From Nitrospirota bacterium (GTDB lineage: Bacteria > Nitrospirota > Nitrospiria > Nitrospirales > Nitrospiraceae): DNA of 12,523 nt. A model generated the notes under the pieces. That model was not told the DNA's origin and ran no database searches. It saw only the letters and a program-made list of their open reading frames with translations. How positions within the stretch are numbered: the first letter of the stretch is position 1; each line of letters begins with the position of its first letter. This document shows positions 1 through 7,001 of the stretch, one piece after another. The stretch spans positions 1-12,523 of the forward strand of contig JACRQB010000089.1 of the NCBI GenBank assembly GCA_016222925.1. Direction: 5' to 3'. Both the position numbers and the translations under genes were made by a program.

Positions 1-203
1 AATTCATAGGTCCCGCGCACAACCCAGATCGTGCCTCTGACCGTCTTTTTGGCGACACGATAGCCAGTCTTGATGACCGAGAAGGTGGTCTTGATCGCAT
101 TGATTGGGATCTCGATCACCGAACAGGACACAAGCGTAAGCAGAATGGGGAACAAGAGCAGTGAAATGATCTTTGATTTCTTGCAGCGGAAATATAAAGA
201 CAC
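1..203 (-). CDS. Small predicted lipoprotein, 3' end outside the window
   Basis: An open frame of 67 codons runs off the left edge without a stop. From the GTG at 203 the product begins with a short basic segment (RCKKSK), then a hydrophobic stretch (residues about 12-24) ending in a lipobox, LVSC, with the lipidated cysteine at residue 27. This is a type II signal peptide, so the product should be an envelope lipoprotein. The mature part visible is amphipathic and basic, with beta-branched residues around AIKTTFSVIKTGYRVAKKTV. I do not recognise a named family. GTG is the only usable start in the frame after the upstream stop, and no good ribosome-binding site precedes it. The gene follows the terminator of the 282-1076 gene, so it needs its own promoter or read-through. 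Two other minus-strand frames are also open here but lack protein-like features. Confidence 0.5.
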   Translation of the reverse strand, partial: MSLYFRCKKSKIISLLLFPILLTLVSCSVIEIPINAIKTTFSVIKTGYRVAKKTVRGTIWVVRGTYE

Positions 204-220
204 GGCGACGAACTTGGCAT

Positions 221-256
221 GAAAACACGAAGGGCAGCGGGTGATCCGCTGCCCTT
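221..256 (-). terminator. Rho-independent terminator of the plastocyanin-like gene
   Basis: An 11-bp perfect stem (230-240 paired with 246-256) with a 5-nt loop is followed on the minus strand by CGTGTTTTC. It begins 25 nt after the stop codon of the 282-1076 gene and separates it from the lipoprotein frame. The U-tract is short (four T), so termination may be partial. Confidence 0.8.
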
Positions 257-281
257 CAACAACACATCGACAAAACGAGGC

Positions 282-1076
282 TTACTTGATTTCAGCCTTG
301 AGGTTGGCGGTGCCGCCATCGGTCACATCCACCTCGAACTCAATCTTCTTGGCCTTGCCGGCAAATGGATGCCAAGCAATGACCTTATGCTTTCCAGCAG
401 GAACGTCCTTGATCTCGAACGAACCATCGTCCTTCACTACCGCGAAATGCGGGTTCGATACAGGCAGGAAGAACCCTTGCATAAACTCATGCTGGTCGCA
501 TTGTAACCGGTAATAACCTTCCTTTTCTGCACCGCCGCGGAAGGTCACCGGCTTATCCAACTTGTCACCCTTCTTTGCGAGACCGATGTTAAACCCGGTC
601 GCCGAACTGACCCCCTTCACCGTAAAGCTATGTGGGTTATGAAGCACACCGGCAACCGACTTGGGATCATCAGCGTCTGCATCCGTGTTTTCAACTTTGA
701 ACGGGCGGGTGTTCACCACGATGCCACTGAATGGCTGGAAGTCACAGAACGCGGCCACCACTTCCGTCCCGGCATAGCCATCCATCCACGCCTTATCCTC
801 AACATCCGCAACTGCAACGACTGCACCTTTGAGACCACCATCCTTCGCGACTTCGATCTGTTTCAGAAACCGCTTGTCCCCATCAACCAAGCTCTTGTTG
901 GAAATCTTGGGACAGAACTTGGGATTGGGGAACTTTGAAAAGAGAAATTCCTTCTGTTCCGCCTTCCCGGCATACGTGACCTTCCCACTGATCGTTCCGC
1001 CCGCATACGATGTGAGAGGCGCCGCGATCAACGCGACGGCTGCAATACCAAACATGGCTGATAACGCACTCTTCAT
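282..1076 (-). CDS. Secreted plastocyanin-like / carboxypeptidase regulatory-like protein
   Basis: 264 residues. Residues 1-25 form a Sec signal peptide with a clear cleavage site after TSYA, so the mature protein is periplasmic or exported. The central part resembles a cupredoxin fold: histidines at 146 and 149 (LHNPHSF) and, near residues 189-199, YRLQCDQHEFM, giving Cys193, His196 and Met199 in the order of type 1 copper ligands. The following part (HFAVVKDDGSFEIKDVPAGKHKVIAWH, residues 210-236, quoted here only as its landmarks HFAVV, DVPAGKH and AWH) matches the carboxypeptidase regulatory-like beta-sandwich that often accompanies such domains. Cys55 and Cys111 could form a disulfide. 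Start is supported by AAGGAGG at 1084-1090, seven bases before ATG. It has its own promoter and terminator, so it is a monocistronic unit. A role as a periplasmic copper electron carrier or copper-binding protein is inference; whether copper is bound is unproven. Confidence 0.85.
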   Translation of the reverse strand: MKSALSAMFGIAAVALIAAPLTSYAGGTISGKVTYAGKAEQKEFLFSKFPNPKFCPKISNKSLVDGDKRFLKQIEVAKDGGLKGAVVAVADVEDKAWMDGYAGTEVVAAFCDFQPFSGIVVNTRPFKVENTDADADDPKSVAGVLHNPHSFTVKGVSSATGFNIGLAKKGDKLDKPVTFRGGAEKEGYYRLQCDQHEFMQGFFLPVSNPHFAVVKDDGSFEIKDVPAGKHKVIAWHPFAGKAKKIEFEVDVTDGGTANLKAEIK

Positions 1077-1218
1077 TGGACTGCCTCCTTGTGATTAACT
1101 AACTAGTTCCAGACCTACCCATTTCTGTCTCTTCTCTTGACTGGGAAATTCTCCGAGCACAACCTGAGCTCTGCATACACTCAATTCCCCGATTGGTGAG
1201 GCCGACACAGATCACGTA

Positions 1219-1248
1219 TGTATATGAAATCTTACAGCCCCCTGTCAA
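1219..1248 (-). promoter_or_regulatory. Sigma70-type promoter for the plastocyanin-like gene
   Basis: On the minus strand a perfect TTGACA (1248-1243) is followed after 18 nt by TATACA (1224-1219). The location, about 140 nt upstream of the start codon at 1076 and pointing at it, fits. A one-base shift gives the alternative ATATAC with 17-nt spacing. Confidence 0.6.
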
Positions 1249-1321
1249 CGTGAAACAAGAGGCCAGCAACAGACTATTATCGGCCTTTCTACAGTAGATT
1301 TTTTGCCTTTAGTCCTGGTAG

Positions 1322-1353
1322 AGTTAAAAAATAATGGCCTGATTCCTCAGGCC
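1322..1353 (-). terminator. Leftward hairpin terminator
   Basis: A 7-bp stem (1336-1342 with 1347-1353) and 4-nt loop is followed on the minus strand by ATTATTTTTT. No gene on that strand ends nearby. It would stop transcripts arriving from the right, that is, urease-operon read-through passing antisense across the desaturase, and so insulate the promoter at 1219-1248. On the plus strand the same hairpin is followed only by TTACTAT and is not a good terminator. Confidence 0.5.
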
Positions 1354-1416
1354 TTACTATCTGCAAGAGCCTCTGCTCCATTATGAAGACATGCTCCTTT
1401 CCTCAGTAGTGCGCGT

Positions 1417-2203
1417 ATGGTAACACCCGTACAATCCGCCGTCACGCTTAGGCGTACCTATCCCATCTACGTGACAGTAATACTGTTCACCCTTGTCGTG
1501 GGGAGCGCACTCATCGGGGTGCCCGCTTTCGCCTTTGTTTATGGGTATACCTGGTTGGACTGGACCATGTTTGGGCTCCTGTACATGATTACCGGGCTCG
1601 GCATTACGGTTGGCTACCATCGGCTGATTTCGCACAGGAGTTTCTTATGTCCCGATTGGGTCAAGGCCGGATTACTGATCGCCGGCGGATGGGCACTGCA
1701 AAACTCTGCCCTGAAGTGGGGAGCTGATCACATCCGCCACCATGCCGCGTGCGACCAAGATGCCGATCCTTACAACGCTCAACGAGGATTCTGGCATAGC
1801 CATTGCGGATGGCTCTTCTCCGACGGGATTGGCACTCCCGTTCGTGGTGGGCTTTCTCTACGGCGGTTGGGTCGGCGGCTTCGGCTGTTTTATGCTCGCC
1901 GGCGTCGGACGGACATTTGCCGTGCTGAATTCGACCTTTTGTATCAATTCAGTTTGCCATTTGTGGGGAAGCCAACCCCATGGCCAAGCGGATTCAAGCC
2001 GCGACAGCTGGTTGGTTTCGCTCCTGACGTTTGGGGAGGGGTATCACAACTACCACCACACCTACCAAAGCGACTACCGAAACGGTCCCCGCTGGTATAA
2101 TTTTGACCCGTCGAAATGGCTGATTTTCACGCTGTCGCTGCTCGGATTAGCCTGGTCACTCCGCACCGCTTCTGCCGCTGAGGGCAAAGCTTTAAACTCC
2201 TAA
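1417..2203 (+). pseudogene. Membrane acyl desaturase gene broken by an internal deletion
   Basis: Two overlapping frames together encode a fatty acyl-CoA/lipid delta-9-type desaturase, a di-iron integral membrane enzyme that puts a double bond in acyl chains. The first frame (from ATG 1417) carries two transmembrane stretches and the histidine boxes HRLISH and DHIRHH, then GFWHSHCGWLFS near 1787-1822. The second frame carries the rest, from TGLALPFVVG near 1823 through the NSVCH motif, the third box YHNYHH and the C-terminal DYRNGPRWYNFDPSKW block to TAA 2201. Family members have a polar loop of some tens of residues between GWLF and the LALP-type helix; here it is absent. The combined span of 787 nt is one more than a multiple of three. 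A deletion of 3n+2 nt is the simplest explanation. Read literally, the first frame ends at 2100 with a nonsense tail and lacks the third box, so the product would be inactive. A sequencing or assembly error is possible because everything outside the gap looks intact and well conserved. Confidence 0.8.
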
Positions 2204-2256
2204 CCGTTACCAGACCCTCAGCACCACAATTCGCGGCAGGCAAACGAGCTGTGGGC

Positions 2257-3216
2257 TTAGTATTTCCGTAGAGACACCGGAGGGAGATTCCACAAGCCTT
2301 CACGCACGGCTGCCCACAACGCATCGAGCATAGCGGTGAGGTCAGTGGCCGTTCGAGTTAGGACCTTGACCGCAAGCCCCGGGACAGGTCCAGCAGACAC
2401 ACCTCCCAAGACTTCCCCTGGACGAGCGTCCAAAATCTCGGCGATTTTTGACTCCAGTCCGGTCCACACCTCTGCTGACGTGGCGTCGTTCACCACATAG
2501 AACGAGGCCACATAGTTCCATTCCTCTGCCAATCCAACACATCCTAAGTCCGTAGATGGATCAAGAACATATCGCTCAAGCAGCGTGCTGCCGGACGCCG
2601 TCGTGATTTGGATACTGTTTTCCAGGTCCGTAAATGCCCATCGCTCCCCACTGGCAATACGACCAGATGCGACAGCATCCCATAACAAAAGTGTTGCACC
2701 AGGCGCCAGAGTGGCCTGGAGTACCTGTCGAAATCGAGAACCGGCAAAAGGGATCGTATGTTCAGGGAACCACTCGAGCACCGCGCCAGAGCCGACCGTG
2801 ATATTGACGTGTTGTTCGGACACCTTTCCCTCCGTCCGATAGACACGGTTGGCAGAAGGGGCAGAAATCAGGACATGCGCATCCTGCTCCACGTTCATGT
2901 CGATGGACAGATAGTCACCCCCCACCAGACCCCCGGATGGGTTGACCAGCAATGTGTAGGCGGCTCCCGTGTCATCAAGATAGATGGGAGGGAGCAGTTT
3001 CCAAGGCGTTGTGAAATAGGCGTGCGAAATAATGGTTCGGTGATCGCGCTTCGTGTAGGCGAGCTTAAGCTCGCCTACACGCCCGACCGATTCTGTCTCA
3101 AACCGTCCCGGGCCCTTCTTTTTCAAGGAAGGCTTTCTTTTCCCAGAAGGTATTCTTTTTGAGGATGGACCGGTTTCCCGAGACGTCCTCTTGTGCCGTC
3201 CCTCCCGAGTCGGCAT
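2257..3216 (-). CDS. ureD: Urease accessory protein UreD
   Basis: 319 residues. UreD (UreH) is the scaffold that binds apo-urease and, with UreF and UreG, delivers nickel to the active site. Family landmarks are NPSGGLVGGD (92-101), SAPSANRVYR (118-127), LEWFPEHTIPFAGSRF (147-162) and LLLWDAVASGR (176-186). The first 45 or so residues, rich in Lys, Arg and Ser (for example KRKPSLKKKGPGR), precede the conserved GELKLAY strand and make the protein longer than the usual 270-290 residues. No downstream ATG, GTG or TTG before the core offers a convincing alternative start, and ATG 3216 lies 2 nt after the ureG stop, so coupled translation supports the long form. There is no strong Shine-Dalgarno. 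It is the last gene of the operon, with the desaturase converging on it 53 nt away. A 30-bp palindrome lies in codons 46-55. Confidence 0.95.
   Translation of the reverse strand: MPTREGRHKRTSRETGPSSKRIPSGKRKPSLKKKGPGRFETESVGRVGELKLAYTKRDHRTIISHAYFTTPWKLLPPIYLDDTGAAYTLLVNPSGGLVGGDYLSIDMNVEQDAHVLISAPSANRVYRTEGKVSEQHVNITVGSGAVLEWFPEHTIPFAGSRFRQVLQATLAPGATLLLWDAVASGRIASGERWAFTDLENSIQITTASGSTLLERYVLDPSTDLGCVGLAEEWNYVASFYVVNDATSAEVWTGLESKIAEILDARPGEVLGGVSAGPVPGLAVKVLTRTATDLTAMLDALWAAVREGLWNLPPVSLRKY
3052..3081. repeat. Perfect 30-bp palindrome inside ureD
   Basis: The two 15-base halves (CGTGTAGGCGAGCTT and its exact complement) meet without a spacer. The palindrome is in register with the ureD codons, so both strands encode the same decapeptide, RVGELKLAYT, UreD residues 46-55. 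A perfect match of this length is far beyond chance, so it probably belongs to a dispersed palindromic repeat family or arose by a template-switch event. As RNA it would form a long hairpin near the 5' end of the ureD message. Confidence 0.85.
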
Positions 3217-3218
3217 GG

Positions 3219-3890
3219 TTAGGAGCGCCTGGCTCGTTGCGGGATGCGCTGCTCCACCCAGGCCATTACGGCATCCATGCCCTCGCCGGAAAGAATATTC
3301 GTGAACGCGAAAGGCAGATCCCCACGCATTTTGCGGGTATCCCGATCCATGACGGACAGGTCCGCACGCACATGCGGCGCCAAATCCATCTTGTTGATGA
3401 CGAGAAAATCGGATCGAGTGATCCCGGGTCCCCCCTTGCGCGGGATCTTGTCACCACCCGCCACATCAATCACATAGATGACGTGATCGACGAGCTCAGG
3501 GCTAAAGGTCGCAGCCAAGTTGTCGCCCCCGCTTTCCAGAAAGATCAATTCAACGTCCGGATGGCGACGAAGCAGATCGTCAATGGCTTCCTGGTTATGC
3601 GAGGCATCTTCCCGAATCGCCGTATGTGGGCACCCCCCAGTTTCAACACCAAGAATCCGGTCGACCGGCAAGGCACCGCGCTTGGTCAGGATTTCTGCGT
3701 CGATTTTCGTGAAAATATCGTTTGTCACGGCGGCAAGGCTGAATCGATCGCGCAACCGCTGACACAGCGCTTCGACAAGGGCTGTCTTCCCCGACCCAAC
3801 GGGGCCTCCAATACCAATGACCGGAATGCCCTGTTTTCGTGCTTGAGTCGGAGTCCAATTGTGACTGTGCTCACGATTTAGATCATGCAT
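3219..3890 (-). CDS. ureG: Urease accessory GTPase UreG
   Basis: 223 residues. UreG is a SIMIBI-class GTPase whose GTP hydrolysis drives nickel transfer into urease as part of the UreD-UreF-UreG complex. Visible motifs: P-loop GGPVGSGKT (28-36, Lys35/Thr36), the metal-binding CPH motif (Cys87-Pro88-His89) in ETGGCPHTAIRED, the ESGGDNL switch (119-125), DVAGGDKIPRKGGPG (142-156) and the guanine-specificity motif NKMD (166-169). Length is typical. The short N-terminus contains His2, His8 and His10, a much reduced form of the His-rich nickel-storing tail some UreGs carry. It starts 90 nt after ureF; that gap has small inverted repeats (such as 3952-3964) but no gene. The Shine-Dalgarno is weak. 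Confidence 0.97.
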   Translation of the reverse strand: MHDLNREHSHNWTPTQARKQGIPVIGIGGPVGSGKTALVEALCQRLRDRFSLAAVTNDIFTKIDAEILTKRGALPVDRILGVETGGCPHTAIREDASHNQEAIDDLLRRHPDVELIFLESGGDNLAATFSPELVDHVIYVIDVAGGDKIPRKGGPGITRSDFLVINKMDLAPHVRADLSVMDRDTRKMRGDLPFAFTNILSGEGMDAVMAWVEQRIPQRARRS

Positions 3891-3980
3891 GGTAATCCCA
3901 CGAGCGGACAGTTGAGACCGAAGGCCCTCAACGGCCGTTCTGTTCCTTTCTATGCGTCACGCATGCTCGCTGACCCACCA

Positions 3981-4667
3981 TTAAGATCGAAAGAGTCTCC
4001 ATTCCAGAGCACCATGCCGCATTGCATAAATGTCTTGGACGGGCGACCACGAGCTCATGGCGGTATCTGAGTCAACGTCTCGACTGATCCGCTCAATCAA
4101 AGGCAACCATTCGCCCAAGATGCGCTGCCCTTCATGTTGTCCAAGAGGGCTGAGTCGCATGGCGGCGGAGACAAACCCGACCGCAGTTTGATACAGGAAG
4201 GCAGCCGCCGTGTCCTCTTGGCTCCAACCTGCTGCACCGAGAGTGAGTCCGAACGTAATCGCTAAATGGCCCGGCGCTCGCTCAGCGTCGATCTCGTCAC
4301 GATAGGCCGCAAGGATCGGTTTTTCTCGGATTTGATCCGCCGCAACCCGGATGACTTGCCGCCCCATTTGACGGCTGGCCAACCGCGATGCTCGACTGAG
4401 CTTCGTCGCCTCAAGCGTTCGATCGATAGCGAGCGCCACCGAAATTTGTCCGGTAGCCCCTGCTCGATTGGCTCTTTTCGTGGCCAGGGCTTCTCGGCGG
4501 CTCATGCCACCTCGCAGCAAATCTTCGATGTACCCGGCAAGCTGATCGGAGGTTTTTACCGCTCCCCCTTGAACGGCAGCCTCCAAACCCGACGAAAATG
4601 CGTACCCGCCAGACGGGAAAAACGTATCAACAAACCGCAACCCTTCAAGCAATGCAGACGTATTCAT
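3981..4667 (-). CDS. ureF: Urease accessory protein UreF
   Basis: 228 residues, an all-helical protein that bridges UreD and UreG and gates GTP hydrolysis during nickel insertion. The family N-terminal motif DTFFPSGGYAFSSGLE is at 14-29 and the C-terminal block SPVQDIYAMRHGALEWRLF, which docks onto UreD, is at 208-226, so the gene is complete. ATG 4667 is the first start after an in-frame TGA. No Shine-Dalgarno precedes it, but the stop codon of a 26-codon frame overlaps it as ATGA, so reinitiation may supply ribosomes. The ureC stop is 82 nt upstream. Confidence 0.95.
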   Translation of the reverse strand: MNTSALLEGLRFVDTFFPSGGYAFSSGLEAAVQGGAVKTSDQLAGYIEDLLRGGMSRREALATKRANRAGATGQISVALAIDRTLEATKLSRASRLASRQMGRQVIRVAADQIREKPILAAYRDEIDAERAPGHLAITFGLTLGAAGWSQEDTAAAFLYQTAVGFVSAAMRLSPLGQHEGQRILGEWLPLIERISRDVDSDTAMSSWSPVQDIYAMRHGALEWRLFRS

Positions 4668-4744
4668 GGGGTATGCAGAAACACAAACAGCCGGTCAGCG
4701 ACCTTCACACGACATCCGCTACAGATAACCGAGCCAGCCGTCAT
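4664..4744 (-). CDS. Possible 26-residue peptide between ureC and ureF
   Basis: A reading frame of 26 codons plus stop starts at ATG 4744, only 5 nt after the ureC TGA, and ends in a TGA that overlaps the ureF ATG as ATGA. It fills nearly the whole gap between the two genes. The peptide contains a CxxC pair (Cys8 and Cys11 in VICSGCRVK) and a hydrophobic tail (DRLFVFLHTP). It has no Shine-Dalgarno and would depend on reinitiation after ureC. I recognise no family; it is not a visible UreE remnant. It may be a coupling leader that carries ribosomes to ureF, a real micropeptide, or chance. Confidence 0.3.
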   Translation of the reverse strand: MTAGSVICSGCRVKVADRLFVFLHTP

Positions 4745-4749
4745 TTTCG

Positions 4750-6474
4750 TCAGAACAAGAAATACCGCTGCGCCATCGGGAGCACGGCAGCCGGCTCACA
4801 GGTAAGCCGCACCCCGTCGGCCGTCACGACGTACGTCTCCGAATCAACCTCGATCTTGGGAAGATAGTCGTTCAGCTTGAGGTCCCGTTTTTTGATATTC
4901 CGGCAATTCTTGACCACAGCCACGCGCTTCTGCAATCCAAGCTTCTTTGGGACCCCTCGATCCAGTCCTGCCTGCGACAAGAACGTCAGACTGGTGCCGG
5001 ACAGCGCCCTCCCAAAGGCACCGAACATAGGTCGGCTGATAATCGGCTCCGGCGTGGGGATTGACGCGTTCGGATCGCCCATCTGTGCCTGAGCGACGAA
5101 CCCGCCTTTCAGCACCATTTCCGGCTTGACGCCGAAGAACGCCGGCTTCCAGAGCACCAGATCGGCGAACTTCCCGACCTCCACGGACCCAACCTCATGG
5201 GCAATCCCATGCGTGATGGCGGGATTGATCGTGTACTTAGCCACATACCGCTTGGCGCGGAAATTGTCGTTCTGAGACGAGTTCGTCTCCTCATTCGGCG
5301 ACAGATGGCCCCGCTGGACCTTCATCTTGTGCGCGTTTTGCCAGGTCCGGATGATAACTTCTCCGATGCGACCCATGGCTTGCGAGTCAGACGACATGAT
5401 ACTGATCGCGCCTAAATCATGGAGGATGTCTTCTGCCGCGATGGTTTCACGTCGGATTCTGGATTCGGCAAACGCCACGTCTTCAGGAATTCTTGGATTG
5501 AGGTGATGGCACACCATCAACATATCCAGATGCTCGTCCATTGTGTTGGTCGTAAACGGCATCGTGGGGTTCGTCGACGAAGGAAGCACATTCGGCTCAC
5601 CACACACCTTGATGATATCCGGGGCATGACCGCCCCCGGCGCCTTCTGTATGGAACGTATGGATCGTTCGTCCCTTGAACGCTTTGATCGTGTCTTCGAC
5701 AAACCCTGCCTCATTCAGCGTATCGGTATGAATCGCAACCTGCACATCGTAACGCTCCGCCACGCTCAGACAGGTATCGATCGCCGCCGGGGTCGTCCCC
5801 CAATCTTCGTGTAGTTTGAGACCGATGGCGCCGGCCTCAACCTGCTCGTTCAATCCATCGGGATGGGACGAGTTGCCTTTACCCAGAAATCCAAGATTGA
5901 TAGGAATGCCCTCGGATGCCTCCAGCATGCGATGGATATTCCATGGTCCTGGCGTACAGGTCGTCGCGTTGGTGCCAGTCGCAGGACCAGTGCCGCCGCC
6001 GATCATGGTCGTAATGCCGGCCGATAGCGCATCCCAATACTGTTGCGGGCAGATGAAGTGGATGTGAGTATCGATGCCCCCAGCCGTCACGATATGCCCT
6101 TCCGCCGCGATAACTTCCGTTCCGGCACCGATCTCCATTCCCTTGGTCACGTTCGGCATCAGATCGGAATTGCCTGCCTTCCCGATACCAACGATCCGTC
6201 CGTCTTTGATCCCAATGTCTGCCTTCACAATTCCGGTGTAGTCGAGGATGAGGGCATTGGTGATGACCGTGTCGAGCGCACCGTTCGCGTTCGTCACCCG
6301 CGGCGACTGGCCCATCCCGTCTCGAATCACTTTCCCGCCGCCGAACACCGCTTCTTCTCCGTAAGTTGTAAAATCTTGCTCGACCTCGATGAGCAGTTCC
6401 GTATCCGCCAGCCGGACACGATCACCAGTGGTGGGGCCGTAGAGTGAAGCATATTGCCTTCTCGGAATTTTCAC
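4750..6474 (-). CDS. ureC: Urease alpha subunit (catalytic)
   Basis: 574 residues, the catalytic subunit of the nickel metalloenzyme that hydrolyses urea to ammonia and carbamate. All metal and catalytic residues are present, each offset by +3 from the Klebsiella numbering: His137 and His139 (DTHIHF), the carbamylated Lys220 (GLKLHEDWG), His249 (AIHTDTLNE), His275 (TFHTEGAGGGHAPD), the mobile-flap Cys322 and catalytic His323 (VCHHL), and Asp363 (SSDSQAMGR). N-terminus (QYASLYGPTTGDRVRLADT) and C-terminus (AQRYFLF) are canonical. The start codon is GTG 6474, overlapping the ureB stop as GTGA, with AAGGAGG six bases upstream. Full length, no damage seen. Confidence 0.98.
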   Translation of the reverse strand: MKIPRRQYASLYGPTTGDRVRLADTELLIEVEQDFTTYGEEAVFGGGKVIRDGMGQSPRVTNANGALDTVITNALILDYTGIVKADIGIKDGRIVGIGKAGNSDLMPNVTKGMEIGAGTEVIAAEGHIVTAGGIDTHIHFICPQQYWDALSAGITTMIGGGTGPATGTNATTCTPGPWNIHRMLEASEGIPINLGFLGKGNSSHPDGLNEQVEAGAIGLKLHEDWGTTPAAIDTCLSVAERYDVQVAIHTDTLNEAGFVEDTIKAFKGRTIHTFHTEGAGGGHAPDIIKVCGEPNVLPSSTNPTMPFTTNTMDEHLDMLMVCHHLNPRIPEDVAFAESRIRRETIAAEDILHDLGAISIMSSDSQAMGRIGEVIIRTWQNAHKMKVQRGHLSPNEETNSSQNDNFRAKRYVAKYTINPAITHGIAHEVGSVEVGKFADLVLWKPAFFGVKPEMVLKGGFVAQAQMGDPNASIPTPEPIISRPMFGAFGRALSGTSLTFLSQAGLDRGVPKKLGLQKRVAVVKNCRNIKKRDLKLNDYLPKIEVDSETYVVTADGVRLTCEPAAVLPMAQRYFLF

Positions 6475-6953
6475 CGGACGCCTCCTTTTCCAGAAAACCC
6501 GCGGGTACCCGCGAGCGATAGCGCGCGAGCCTTGACCTGCGCATCATCGAGTGATCCTTCCGTCAATCCGTTGATGCCGTAGGCGACCCGCTTCCCGGCC
6601 AAAGCCACGACCGTCACTCGCTTGTCCTCTCCCGGCTCGAACCGAACCGCCGTGCCGGCGGGGATACAGAGCCGAAATCCGAACGCTTGTGCACGGTCGA
6701 ACGTGAGTGCATGATTGGATTCGAAGAAGTGGCAGTGGGAACCAACTTGGATAGGTCGATCCGCGATATTCTTGACGGTCAGCTCCCTTGTTTCACGCCC
6801 GTTGAACGCCTCTACATCGCCGGCGGCGGCCAGAATCTCCCCTGGAACAACCGGCTTCCCCAGCTCAGCTTTGATCACGGCGGCAAGCGATCTCATGGTT
6901 TTCTGCGGCGACTTCTGACGCTTCGCCGAACTTCGCTTTGTCTTCTTCGGCAT
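6471..6953 (-). CDS. ureB: Urease beta subunit with extended termini
   Basis: 160 residues; bacterial UreB is usually about 100-110. The conserved core runs from VVPGEILAAAGD (35-46) through RPIQVGSHCHFFESNHAL (66-83) to AYGINGL (124-130). It packs with UreA and UreC in the urease trimer. In front is a tail of about 34 residues, strongly basic (MPKKTKRSSAKRQKSPQK), and behind the core are about 30 more residues ending GFSGKGGVR. The long start is supported by GGAGG five bases before ATG 6953; an internal Met20 lacks such support. The stop overlaps the ureC start. The gene lies 48 nt after ureA. Confidence 0.96.
   Translation of the reverse strand: MPKKTKRSSAKRQKSPQKTMRSLAAVIKAELGKPVVPGEILAAAGDVEAFNGRETRELTVKNIADRPIQVGSHCHFFESNHALTFDRAQAFGFRLCIPAGTAVRFEPGEDKRVTVVALAGKRVAYGINGLTEGSLDDAQVKARALSLAGTRGFSGKGGVR
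6481..6487 (-). promoter_or_regulatory. Ribosome-binding site of ureC
   Basis: AAGGAGG on the minus strand, six bases before GTG 6474 and inside the ureB 3' end. It fixes the unusual GTG start of ureC. Confidence 0.8.
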
Positions 6954-7001
6954 GGCTCCCTCCTACAGGGATACAGATAGATGGTTGGGCACAAGTTGCG
7001 C

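Larger units (their letters stand above)
1077..1416. other. Divergent intergenic region, 340 bp
   Basis: No gene is supported here. The region holds the ribosome-binding site and promoter of the leftward plastocyanin-like gene and a leftward-facing hairpin with a T-run at 1322-1353. The predicted transcript start near 1212 leaves a leader of roughly 135 nt before the 1076 start codon, in which I see no known riboswitch. For the rightward desaturase I see only a weak candidate (TTGCCT 1303-1308, TAAAAA 1325-1330) and no ribosome-binding site before ATG 1417. Confidence 0.6.

Noticed and set aside
1391..1423. Short leader-like frames before the desaturase start
   Set aside because: They are only 8-10 codons, lack a ribosome-binding site and have no amino-acid pattern suggesting attenuation.
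3159..3881. Plus-strand open frame of 240 codons opposite ureG
   Set aside because: It is fully antisense to UreG, which carries all its motifs; no domain or ribosome-binding site was seen.
6500..6513. 14-bp palindrome in the ureB 3' end
   Set aside because: A perfect palindrome of this length is expected about once by chance in a window of this size, and it lies in GC-rich coding sequence.
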